Source: Methylobacterium gregans
Lineage (GTDB): Bacteria > Pseudomonadota > Alphaproteobacteria > Rhizobiales > Beijerinckiaceae
Reading direction: 5' to 3'
Assembly (NCBI RefSeq): GCF_022179245.1
Contig: NZ_BPQM01000122.1
Coordinates: 1-54,380 of the forward strand
Length of the DNA: 54,380 nt
Shown: one piece after another, positions 33,658 to 41,250 of the stretch
Layout of the letters: every line of letters starts with the position of its first letter
Position numbering within the stretch: the stretch's first letter is position 1
Notes under the pieces: model-generated
What the model was told of the DNA's origin: nothing
Databases searched by the model: none
The model's input: the letters and a program-made list of their open reading frames with translations, nothing else
Position numbers and translations under genes: made by a program

Positions 33658-34560
33658 TCAGCCGGCTACGCGACGCCGTTCCCCGCCATACGGCAACCGC
33701 GACGCGGCCTCGAGGAGCGCCAGATCGACCCTAGGCTTGCCGGCCTCGATCGCGGTCTCGGTGGCTCGCTGGATCACCCGCACGACCCGGCCGACGGTGC
33801 CTTCGGACACATTGAACAGGGCCGTCAGGGGCTCCTTGTCGGCGAGGTTCGAGGGCTCGGGCAGTGGCAAAAGCCGCTCGTAGCTCGCCACGAACGAGCG
33901 AAATTCCTGGTTCAATCGCCAGCGCGGCAACACGAACGGCTCGAAGCGGTTGGCGGTCTGCTCGTCGGTCTTGAGCGCGGCTTCGGCGTCGCGTGTTCCC
34001 GCCGCGACGATGGGAAGACGCAGGCGGTTGCTCAGGCTTTTGAGCAGGAGCAGCCGGTCGCGCTGGGCGCGCGGGGGCAGGCGCGTGATGTTGTGCAACT
34101 CATCGATCATCAGCATGCGCACCGCGAGCTGATCGAGGATTGCGCAGGTGTAGCGCATCAGGTTCTCGCTTCGCCGGGGCGGCGCGCAGCGCAAGCGTTC
34201 CAGGATCGCTTCCCAGAACAGGGCCTCGTTGGCCTCCTTCGGCATCTCGATGAGGACGACCGAGAGTGGCCGATGACCGGTCAGCCCGTCGGGCTCGCGC
34301 AGGCGCACCGGATCGCCGTGACGGGCGGCGAAGGTCTCCAGGATGGTGCTCTTGCCGTTGTTGCTGTCCCCGATCAGCAGGCAGTTTTCCATCCGCCGGG
34401 CCCTGGCGTGGTGGAGGATGCTCTCCAGCCGATCCATCGCCGCCGTTGCCGCCGGGTAGCCGATCCACTGATCGGACTGGACGAACGCGATCCGCTCCTG
34501 GCGCGAGCGGTCCACGAGGAGCCGGACATCCGGCTGGAGGTGGGGATAGCGCTCGGACAT
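33658..34560 (-). CDS. tnsC: TnsC/TniB AAA+ transposition regulator
   Basis: A 300-residue AAA+ ATPase that links target selection to the TnsA/TnsB transposase. Walker A is GDSNNGKST (64-72), Walker B is MIDELHN (D153, E154), and sensor 1 is VAAGTRDA. Length is close to TniB-type regulators and shorter than Tn7 TnsC. GAGG lies 7 nt before the ATG. First gene of the tnsC-tniQ-recombinase-like operon. A LexA-type box sits 20 bp upstream, so expression is probably repressed by host LexA until DNA damage. Confidence 0.94.
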   Translation of the reverse strand: MSERYPHLQPDVRLLVDRSRQERIAFVQSDQWIGYPAATAAMDRLESILHHARARRMENCLLIGDSNNGKSTILETFAARHGDPVRLREPDGLTGHRPLSVVLIEMPKEANEALFWEAILERLRCAPPRRSENLMRYTCAILDQLAVRMLMIDELHNITRLPPRAQRDRLLLLKSLSNRLRLPIVAAGTRDAEAALKTDEQTANRFEPFVLPRWRLNQEFRSFVASYERLLPLPEPSNLADKEPLTALFNVSEGTVGRVVRVIQRATETAIEAGKPRVDLALLEAASRLPYGGERRRVAG

Positions 34561-34579
34561 CGACAGCCTCGCAGATCGA

Positions 34580-34594
34580 GTTCCTGTTTTGTTC
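34580..34594 (-). promoter_or_regulatory. LexA-type SOS box in front of tnsC
   Basis: GTTC (34580-34583), seven bases, GTTC (34591-34594); on the transcribed strand GAACAAAACAGGAAC. It is identical in type to the two boxes at the umuDC module. It ends 19 bp before the tnsC ATG. A TTGATC (34609-34614) further upstream could be the -35 element, placing the box over the -10/start region where a repressor would block transcription. Confidence 0.72.
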
Positions 34595-34687
34595 TAATCT
34601 GGGACGCTGATCAACGGGCTGGGGCGCGCTGTCCTCAGGCCTGTGGAGCGCTGTGGAGAACGGGGACAGGCGCTCGGGCGGTGGGTG

Positions 34688-34966
34688 TCACCCTTCGGCG
34701 GCGTCCAAGCACCTGCGCAGAATGAGCGATAGCGGTTGCGCAGAATTGGCAATGGGCGTGTCGCCCCGGCAGGGGCTGGGACCCAACTTGAACTGGCGGA
34801 GCGATGTCCATGGCAGGGCGAGGTTCTCGGCGGCGACCGCGCCGCTATCGAGAAACATTGGGTTCTCGTAGCCGGTGCCGCCGCAATCGGTGCAGTCGAC
34901 GATGGCTTCCTTGCCATGCGCGTCGACGTGACCGCGCTCATAGCGGTACCAGTCCGTGACGATTTC
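34688..34966 (-). pseudogene. 5'-truncated gene remnant, 92 codons
   Basis: The 453-bp gap before tnsC hides a stop-free minus-strand frame with strongly protein-like sequence: TDWYRYERGHVDAHGKEAIV, DCTDCGGTGYENPMF and RCLDAAEG. It has no usable start: TGA lies directly upstream at 34967-34969. It also contains a CxxCGGxG zinc-binding turn. I read it as the 3' end of a gene that lost its 5' part, perhaps during rearrangement of the transposition region. Family not recognised. Confidence 0.5.
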
Positions 34967-35013
34967 TCAATTGCCCTGACAGGTCTAGTACCACATTTGA
35001 TCGGCCTCGTCTT

Positions 35014-36291
35014 TCAAATCTGGTTTGCGGCGGGCGTGATCCCGATTTGGCGGAGTGCGGCTTGGTGGGCGGCCATCATTGCCGTCTCGGCCGGAAGCGA
35101 GGTGACCTCGCGATTGAGCCGAGCAACGAACGCTGAGGTCTCGCGATCCTCTCGCCTCCGCCGGTACGCGGTGTGCAGATCGCTCTCGTGGTGCTTCTGG
35201 ACCGCGGTTTGTGCGACTGCGAGGCAAGCGCGCTCGGCGTCCGTCGGTTCATGTGCTTGAAAGGCGATGGCATAGGCGACTTTGGCCGCGCCCTCGCATG
35301 CGTTTTGAAGGATGAGCAACCGATCGTAGAGCGCTGCGAGATGGGGATTGAGGTCTTCGCGGGGGTAGAACGTCATCAGGTCGATGACATCGGGTTCCCC
35401 GTGCTCACAGCGCGGTCGCGTCACACGACCGATGCGCTCGACGTCGAACTGCCCGCTGATCAGGCTCTCCCAGCAGAAAGCGTTGTCGGCCGGCGTTTCG
35501 CCGACGCGCCCGTGGATCAGGCCTTCGGGGATCGCGATGGCGATTGCCCCGGACGTTGAGGTACAGTCGGAAAACAGCCGTGCCATCATGGCGATCTCTC
35601 CGAGGCGCTCGATCAAGATCTGCGGCGGGGCTTTGGCCCGGTTCATGAACCGCGCCATGGCGTGGACGCTGAGGTGAACCTGCGGATTGTACTGCGTGAC
35701 GTGATAGAACCCCCGTTCCTGCTTGTAGGTCAGGCCGCACAGCGAGACGCCCAGATTGCCTCTGCGAACGAGCGTTTCCGCTTCGATCCAGACATCGATC
35801 TGACGCTGGACTTTCTTGAGGGTCCGCATCGTCGCGATGGTCTCCTCGCTTGCGACCGTTTGCAACTTCGACAGAAGGTTGCCGTAGCATCGCTCGACGA
35901 ACTCGATGCTGGCTTTCCGATGCCGGAAGAACAGCCCTAGAGCGAGGCTGCCGATCTCTCCTAGGGGTTCTGTGAAGGCGGCAGATTGATCAAATATCTG
36001 GCGCTGGAGACGCTCGCAGAAATTCTGGCAGGCGTGTTCGGAGGTATAGGTCGTGGGGTGCGGACGTGCGATATCGCCGAACCCCCGGCATGTGGACCGG
36101 CGGGCCATGTCGAACTCCAATGGGATATGAGGATTTTGGTGTCGCGGGCAGCTCGGACACGCTGCAGCGGCGTTGGTGGGACAGGCCGCCTGGGCAAAGG
36201 TCCGAAGGAACCTGATGTAGGGGTGCTCGGGCCCAAAGTGGATGATTTCGTCGTTGGTGAGGTGCACGAGGTCCGAAAACGTTGCGTGCAT
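35014..36291 (-). CDS. Unrecognised 425-residue protein between tnsC and the IS element
   Basis: Starts MHATFSDLVHLTNDEIIHFG. The first 90 residues carry several cysteines (ACPTNAAAACPSCPRHQ, SEHACQNFC) that could bind zinc. The rest is mostly helical and soluble, with a central segment GLTYKQERGFYHVTQYNPQV and a repeated-helix C-terminus ending QIGITPAANQI. No catalytic motif is visible. Its position within the transposition region, on the tns strand, suggests an accessory role, but it could be cargo. Upstream remnants make its original operon unclear. Confidence 0.7.
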   Translation of the reverse strand: MHATFSDLVHLTNDEIIHFGPEHPYIRFLRTFAQAACPTNAAAACPSCPRHQNPHIPLEFDMARRSTCRGFGDIARPHPTTYTSEHACQNFCERLQRQIFDQSAAFTEPLGEIGSLALGLFFRHRKASIEFVERCYGNLLSKLQTVASEETIATMRTLKKVQRQIDVWIEAETLVRRGNLGVSLCGLTYKQERGFYHVTQYNPQVHLSVHAMARFMNRAKAPPQILIERLGEIAMMARLFSDCTSTSGAIAIAIPEGLIHGRVGETPADNAFCWESLISGQFDVERIGRVTRPRCEHGEPDVIDLMTFYPREDLNPHLAALYDRLLILQNACEGAAKVAYAIAFQAHEPTDAERACLAVAQTAVQKHHESDLHTAYRRRREDRETSAFVARLNREVTSLPAETAMMAAHQAALRQIGITPAANQI

Positions 36292-36591
36292 CGCGGCCTC
36301 GGCATCCTAGGTCGTCGGGCAGGCGGCCCCACGCGACGGGGCGCTGGATCTGACCGCGCCGTTCCGGGCGCGCATTGGCGATGGCGATCGCGCCCTCGTG
36401 GGTGGTGTTCCACAAGGTGCATTTATCGTCGCGGTCCGTGGGGGCTGCGTCGCCCGCACGGTGGAAGAGGATCAGCGGCGGTGGGCGCGGACGAACCGGG
36501 CGATCTTTACGTCGCCCCAGTCAGCCATGGCGTCGAAGGCGGCATGGATCGCAGCCTCGGCTTCGTGGAACAGCGCAATCTGTTACTTGAT
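36292..36591 (-). other. Stretch with decayed coding fragments left of the TnpB element
   Basis: No intact gene. Two minus-strand frames look like former coding sequence: one at 36472-36582 (listed separately), and one about 36310-36470 containing CTLWNTTHEGAIAIANARPE, which has no start codon and runs into the antisense of the next gene. These may be pieces of a gene damaged when the TnpB element arrived. Confidence 0.35.
36472..36582 (-). pseudogene. Gene remnant truncated at the IS border
   Basis: 36 codons of helical, natural-looking sequence (QIALFHEAEAAIHAAFDAMA, then DWGDVKIARFVRAHRR) end at a TGA. In frame, a TAA stands directly upstream beside the TTGAT at the IS border and no start codon exists. 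Probably the 3' end of a gene disrupted here. Confidence 0.4.
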
Positions 36592-36676
36592 GGGAGCGAA
36601 AGGCCCCGGCGTTTACGCCGGGGATGAAAGCGTTCGCGGCGTTGTTGCGCGCGGAACGAGCATCTAGGCTCCAACC

Positions 36677-37861
36677 ATGACGTTCGCGGCGGGCTACCGG
36701 TACCGGTTCGACCCGACGCCTGAGCAAGCTGACTTGCTCCGGCGCACCTTCGGGTGCGTGCGCGTCGTCTACAACCGCGCGCTCTACGAACGCGAGACGG
36801 CTTGGCGGGAGCGCCGCGAGCGCATCCCGTTCAAGGTGATGTCGCGCTGGCTGCCGGTTTGGAAGGCTGAGTGGCCGTGGCTCGCCGAGGTCTCGTCGGT
36901 ACCGGTGCAGCAGACGCTCCGGCACTTGGAGGCGGGCTACGTCCGCTTCTTCCAGCGGCTCGGGGGAAAGCCGCGGTTTAAGTCACGGCGCGATCCGCAA
37001 GCGGCGACGTTCATGAAGACGGGGTTCCGCTGGCGCGATGGCGAGCTTACGCTTGCGCTGATGAATCAGCCCCTGGCGATCCGCTGGTCGCGGGAACTGC
37101 CGAGCGCGCCCTCATCCGTGACGATCTCGCTCGATGCAGCGGGCCGCTGGCACGTGACGTTTCGGGTCGAGGTCGAGCCCGAGCCTGCGCCGGAGCCGCT
37201 GCGACCGGCGATCGGCATCGATCTTGGTCTGATGAGGCTCGCTGTCTCCTCGGACGGCGCGTCTGTGGCCAACCCGCGCTGGCTGCGCCAGCGCCAGCAT
37301 CGTCTCCGCCGGGCGCAACGCGTTCTCGCCCGTAAGAAGAAAGGCTCGAAGAATCGGGAGAAGGCTCGGCGCGCGGTCGCGCGCCTTCACGCCCGCGTCG
37401 CCGACGCGCGGCGTGACCATCATCACAAGCTCTCGACGCGGTGGATCCGCGAGAACCAAGCGATCCATGTCGAGACGCTGAGCCTGCGCGGGCTCGCCCG
37501 CACGCGGCTCGCGCGCTCGCTCTACGACGCAGCCTGGGGCTCGCTGCTCGCGATGCTCCGGTACAAGGCGGCGTGGTACGTGCGGGACCTCGTCGCCATC
37601 GACCGCTTCTACCCGAGCACGCGCGCGTGCTCGTGTTGCGGCACCGTCGGTCCGAAACGGGCGCTGCACGTCCGGACCTGGACGTGCGACGCCTGCGGCG
37701 TCACGCACGACCGCGACGTGAACGCGTCGCACAATATCCTGGCCGCGGGGCACGCGGTCAGGGCCGGGGCACACCCTCGGCGATCGCCTGTGGAGGGGAC
37801 GTCAGACGCAACGGGCTTAGCCCGGTGCGCATCCTCTGTGAAACAGGAACTTGCGGCGTGA
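36677..37861 (+). CDS. tnpB: TnpB RNA-guided nuclease (IS605/IS1341 family)
   Basis: A 394-residue TnpB. It uses an omega RNA from its own 3' end to cut DNA next to a TAM, and is the ancestor type of Cas12. The RuvC domain is complete: Asp in IGIDLGLMRLAVSSDG, Glu in IHVETLSLRGLA, and Asp in THDRDVNASHNIL. The zinc ribbon CSCCG...CDACG lies between the last two. The N-terminal YRYRFDPTPEQADLLRRTFG and VVYNRAL are standard. It is likely active by these criteria. The product would help the element persist by cutting empty sites. Confidence 0.95.
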   Translation: MTFAAGYRYRFDPTPEQADLLRRTFGCVRVVYNRALYERETAWRERRERIPFKVMSRWLPVWKAEWPWLAEVSSVPVQQTLRHLEAGYVRFFQRLGGKPRFKSRRDPQAATFMKTGFRWRDGELTLALMNQPLAIRWSRELPSAPSSVTISLDAAGRWHVTFRVEVEPEPAPEPLRPAIGIDLGLMRLAVSSDGASVANPRWLRQRQHRLRRAQRVLARKKKGSKNREKARRAVARLHARVADARRDHHHKLSTRWIRENQAIHVETLSLRGLARTRLARSLYDAAWGSLLAMLRYKAAWYVRDLVAIDRFYPSTRACSCCGTVGPKRALHVRTWTCDACGVTHDRDVNASHNILAAGHAVRAGAHPRRSPVEGTSDATGLARCASSVKQELAA

Positions 37862-37904
37862 GCCGCAGGAATCCTCGACCTTTAGGTCGGGGAGGTTCTG
37901 TCAA
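37780..37904 (+). ncRNA. Predicted omega RNA of tnpB (5' end uncertain)
   Basis: By analogy with ISDra2, the guide RNA overlaps the 3' end of tnpB and ends at the right element border. The terminal hairpin (37873-37892) followed by GTTCTGTCAA at 37895-37904 is the expected scaffold end. The guide would begin at 37905 with TTGGCTTTCACGCGAT. The 5' boundary is a guess. Confidence 0.5.
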
Positions 37905-38043
37905 TTGGCTTTCACGCGATCGAAGTTGATGAGGGGGCCGTCTTCGGTTGAGCGGGCATGGCGGAGCGTTCGGCCGCCATCCGCATGGCCCACAGGAGCG
38001 GCGGAGTGTCGACGTCGATCGCTGAGAGACGTGCTCAGGGGCC

Positions 38044-39165
38044 TTACGGGTCGACCCCGTGCCGTTTGACCCGCGCGCCGGCGGTAAAGCCGGGCTCGTG
38101 CGGGCCGTAGACGTTGAGGCTCGAACCGGCGACCTTGCAGTCCATCAACGCGCGGCGCAGGGCGACGATCATCGCGCACATCGGGTCCGGATCGCCATCG
38201 GCGACGATCCAAAGGAAAGCGAGGTCGGCTTCGGCGAGAAGGCCGAAACTGTCGATTCCATGCCGATAGAGCGCTTTGGCCCAGGCTGGTTCCGGATCTG
38301 CGTCGGTCCACCGGCCTCGTGACAGGATCGACCGTTCGCGATGCCAATCCACCCCCATCGGCACAATTGGTTGGTGGTGGGAACGATAGGGAAGCCGATA
38401 GAGCTCGGGCCCGTCCGCGTGTTCGGCCCGAAGCTGGTCGGCGTCGTGGTCGATGAGGTGTTCGATCCCGGCTCGGGTTTTGGCTCTGAACCGGCGACGC
38501 GCATCCTCGGGTGTATCGGCGAGGAACGCCATGACGTCCGCGTACGTCCCGAGCCCCTCGGCCTGTAACGCCGGGCCGAGCCATGATCGGCCCAGCGATC
38601 GGTTCCCGAACGCCTGAGATCCGAAGTTGGGCGGCAGAGGGCGTTGATCGCCGACGTCGTCCTCGTCCAGAGATGGCTCCGGGTTCACCTGGAAAGCCGA
38701 GATGCAGCGGCGTTGCTCGTCGAGGCTCAATCCGAGCGCGTCACGGGTCACCGCGGCCATGCGAGCCAGATCTCCGAGCGTCTTCAGACCGGCCATCTTC
38801 AGCGTGGCGGTGGAGCCCGCCGACAGGCCGGCGTCACGCAAGGGAACTGCGTCCAGGCGCGCGAAGTCGTCTGCGGTCAGCGTGTCCGAGGGCGGGCAAC
38901 GGACCGTCACCAGCGACAGGCACTGCGCGATCCATCCGAATGCGTCGAACGTCGCGCCTGGGAGGCTCAAGATCTCCTCGGGCAGGAGCTGCACGAGATC
39001 GGCGAGCGTGTGGACCTCCCACGTCGCCAAGACCTGGCGGACCTCTGGCCTGCCGAAGTACCCAGGGAGCGGGTGGCGGCGCATCCGCAGGACATCCTGC
39101 TGGCTGAGATGCGGATAGAGGGACCACGCAGACCGGAGATCGGGCGGCAGGTCGTAGAACGGCAT
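38044..39165 (-). CDS. Protein with helix-hairpin-helix/RpoA-CTD-like repeats, next to tnsB
   Basis: A 373-residue protein starting MPFYDLPPDLRSAWSLYPHL, with a GAGG site upstream. At least two segments have the alpha-CTD/HhH pattern: VHTLADLVQLLPEEILSLPG (about 50-75) and MAGLKTLGDLARMAAVTRDA (about 125-145). A third is ALQAEGLGTYADVMAFLADT, about residue 200. The C-terminal 150 residues are unrecognised. It lies 186 bp downstream of tnsB on the same strand. A palindrome TCACTG-ATG-CAGTGA (39269-39283) sits in that gap and may be an operator. Possibly an accessory DNA-binding factor for transposition; this is inference. Confidence 0.72.
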   Translation of the reverse strand: MPFYDLPPDLRSAWSLYPHLSQQDVLRMRRHPLPGYFGRPEVRQVLATWEVHTLADLVQLLPEEILSLPGATFDAFGWIAQCLSLVTVRCPPSDTLTADDFARLDAVPLRDAGLSAGSTATLKMAGLKTLGDLARMAAVTRDALGLSLDEQRRCISAFQVNPEPSLDEDDVGDQRPLPPNFGSQAFGNRSLGRSWLGPALQAEGLGTYADVMAFLADTPEDARRRFRAKTRAGIEHLIDHDADQLRAEHADGPELYRLPYRSHHQPIVPMGVDWHRERSILSRGRWTDADPEPAWAKALYRHGIDSFGLLAEADLAFLWIVADGDPDPMCAMIVALRRALMDCKVAGSSLNVYGPHEPGFTAGARVKRHGVDP

Positions 39166-39351
39166 GATGGCCTCGTGGGTGCGACGGGAGCGCTGACTGA
39201 CGGTGGCCGCTTCACCACACTGCGCCAATGCAACGCTGTGTCAGGACTGGCCGGCAAGACTGAGGGCGTCACTGATGCAGTGACCATCGGCGATCCGGCC
39301 GATCGAGTACGGGTCCGACGACGGCCGAAAAACGGTTCGTCGCACCCTACG

Positions 39352-41250
39352 TCAGCGCTGAAATTCCGCTGGCTCGATGTCGCCGTAGATGATCGGAGGC
39401 GTATCGAAGAGCCCGTCTTCCTCGCGTAGGCTCGGCGTGCTCGGCTGCGGTTCCTGCACGGCCGATGCTGCCGGGGCGGGCTTCACCCGCGTAGCACGAT
39501 GAAACTCACGGCGGGCCGCCTTGGTCTTGGCTCGCGCTTCCTCGGCATAACCCTCCCGGCGCGCGATGGCCTTGAACAGCGCGTCCTCATCGACGTCGAG
39601 AACGCCCTGGCGTTTGAGTTCCGCCTTTGCGGCCTTGATCTGCCACAGGCTGACCGACGGGTGGCTGAGATCGCGATACGGGATCGCGAAGTATCGCTGG
39701 ATCTCCGGGTCCCAGAACCAGATCCGGCTGACGTCGCGGGGATCCCGGCGGAATTCGAACTGTCGCGGCCGCTTCGGATCGTTCGGATCGGTCGCGCCGG
39801 CCCAGCGATACAGGACCTCGTCCTGGTAGCCGATCTTGTCCATCTCGACGCCGTAGCGCTGGATCGTGCGCTCGAGGCACGGCGTGAAGTCGAGCCGGAG
39901 CTTCTCCGCGTCGGCGATCTTTTCCGGCAACCCCGCCCCGGGTTGGATCCCGTCGCCCAGTAGACCGACTTGCCACCTGCGCCGCGGTGTCATCGCGATC
40001 TCGCTGTGCAGGCGCATGTGATAGGTCGTGGTGAGAAAGTCGACGAGGTACCGCTCGACCTCACCGAGGGTCATGCTGGCCATGCCCTCGGAATTGTAGC
40101 CCTCGCGCTGGCGCGTGTTCGAGAACGTCGCGCCGTCGAGCTTGCGCACCTCGTTGGCGGTCGTCCCCATCAGGCGCTCGATGTGACCGCCGTAGTGGGG
40201 GGTCTTCACCGGCCGGAAATCGAGGTCGATGCCCCAGTCCCGGCACGCTCGCGCGAGCAGCTTGCCGCGAAACTCCTTGGCGTTGTCCGCCATCACCTTC
40301 GCCAAGCGTCCGTAGACCGGCCACTCGCCGGGCACGCCGAGCGCCTCCAGCACCGACCCCTTGGGCAGCATGCTCATGGACAGGCACAGGCCGACCGCGT
40401 TGGCGTTCGGTCGCTCCATCGACAGGTGGTAGCCCGTGACCATGCGCGAATACACGTCGATCGCGAGCGTCAGCCACGGTCGACCCATCGGCAGCCGCGT
40501 CGTCTCCTCGACCACGATCACGTCGACCTGCGTGTGATCGATCTGGATCACCGCCAACGGCTTGTCCGCGCCCGGAAAATGCCCGCGAACCGGCTTGCCG
40601 AGGTTGTCCGCCTTCGCCTTCTGACCGCGCCGGCGCAAAACGAGTTGCGGATGCAGCGCCGCGATACGCGCCCGTACCGTATTCTTACCCGGCACTGGCA
40701 GCTTCGCCTGGCGGCAGGCGGCCTCGACCTTCTCGATGATGTCGGAGGGCTTCAGCTTCTGCCGCGTCAGGAACGCGTCCTCGATCGCGCCAGCGATCAC
40801 CGCCTCGACCTCCGGCGACAGCGATGTCCGCCCCGGCGGGCGGCCCGCCGTCGTCGGGGCCAGGGCCGAGAGGTGCCCCGAGTGGCTGTAGTCCGAGAGC
40901 CAGCGGTAGATCGTGCTCGGATCGACACCCGCCCGGGCCGCGACCGCCTCGACCTCGGCGCGCGGGATGATGCCGCGGTCCACCAACGGCTTGATGATCG
41001 CCCAGCGCTGCTCGGCGACCGCCCACGCCTTGTCCGAGATGTCGCTCGCCCGGCGCTGCTTCTCGGCTGGCCCGTCTGTATCCGGCTGCACCGCCTCGAT
41101 ATCGGCGACCTTGAGCCGCTTGCGCTCCCCCGTCGCGACGTTCTCGCCTAGGACGCTGTCGAGATCGATCTCATGGGTGATGCGATACGTCGCCGCTCCG
41201 CAGCGGACCTCACAAGAGGGCGCAAGGCGTATGAATGCGGATCGCTCCAT
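39352..41250 (-). CDS. tnsB: TnsB DDE transposase
   Basis: A 632-residue Mu/TnsB-type transposase that binds the transposon ends and joins their 3' ends to the target. An N-terminal helix-turn-helix part (GVDPSTIYRWLSDYSHSG, about 109-126) precedes the integrase core. The catalytic triad is D238 (IQIDHTQVD), D322 (VMADNAKEF) and E358 (GGHIERLMG), giving the classic DD35E spacing. A C-terminal beta-barrel (RIWFWDPEIQRYFAIPYRD) and a proline-rich tail, the usual TnsC-contact region, follow. The start ATG 41250 has a good GAGG site but lies 103 bp inside tnsA, an unusually long overlap. Confidence 0.96.
   Translation of the reverse strand: MERSAFIRLAPSCEVRCGAATYRITHEIDLDSVLGENVATGERKRLKVADIEAVQPDTDGPAEKQRRASDISDKAWAVAEQRWAIIKPLVDRGIIPRAEVEAVAARAGVDPSTIYRWLSDYSHSGHLSALAPTTAGRPPGRTSLSPEVEAVIAGAIEDAFLTRQKLKPSDIIEKVEAACRQAKLPVPGKNTVRARIAALHPQLVLRRRGQKAKADNLGKPVRGHFPGADKPLAVIQIDHTQVDVIVVEETTRLPMGRPWLTLAIDVYSRMVTGYHLSMERPNANAVGLCLSMSMLPKGSVLEALGVPGEWPVYGRLAKVMADNAKEFRGKLLARACRDWGIDLDFRPVKTPHYGGHIERLMGTTANEVRKLDGATFSNTRQREGYNSEGMASMTLGEVERYLVDFLTTTYHMRLHSEIAMTPRRRWQVGLLGDGIQPGAGLPEKIADAEKLRLDFTPCLERTIQRYGVEMDKIGYQDEVLYRWAGATDPNDPKRPRQFEFRRDPRDVSRIWFWDPEIQRYFAIPYRDLSHPSVSLWQIKAAKAELKRQGVLDVDEDALFKAIARREGYAEEARAKTKAARREFHRATRVKPAPAASAVQEPQPSTPSLREEDGLFDTPPIIYGDIEPAEFQR

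Larger units (their letters stand above)
36592..37904 (+). mobile_element. IS1341-type (IS200/IS605 superfamily) element carrying only tnpB
   Basis: The left border follows TTGAT (36587-36591), the same pentanucleotide as the ISDra2 target/TAM. The left end has a perfect hairpin CCCCGGCG-TTTA-CGCCGGGG (36604-36623). The right end has hairpin CCTCGACC-TTTA-GGTCGGGG (37873-37892) and terminates in TCAA at 37904, as IS605-type ends do. No target duplication is expected or seen. It encodes TnpB and no TnpA transposase, so movement needs TnpA in trans. It separates tnsC-tniQ from tnsAB inside the Tn7-like element. Confidence 0.82.

Noticed and set aside
37905..38043. Possible small minus-strand genes between the IS and the HhH-like gene
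   Set aside because: Several short open frames, none with a start codon and ribosome site; cannot choose a coding frame.
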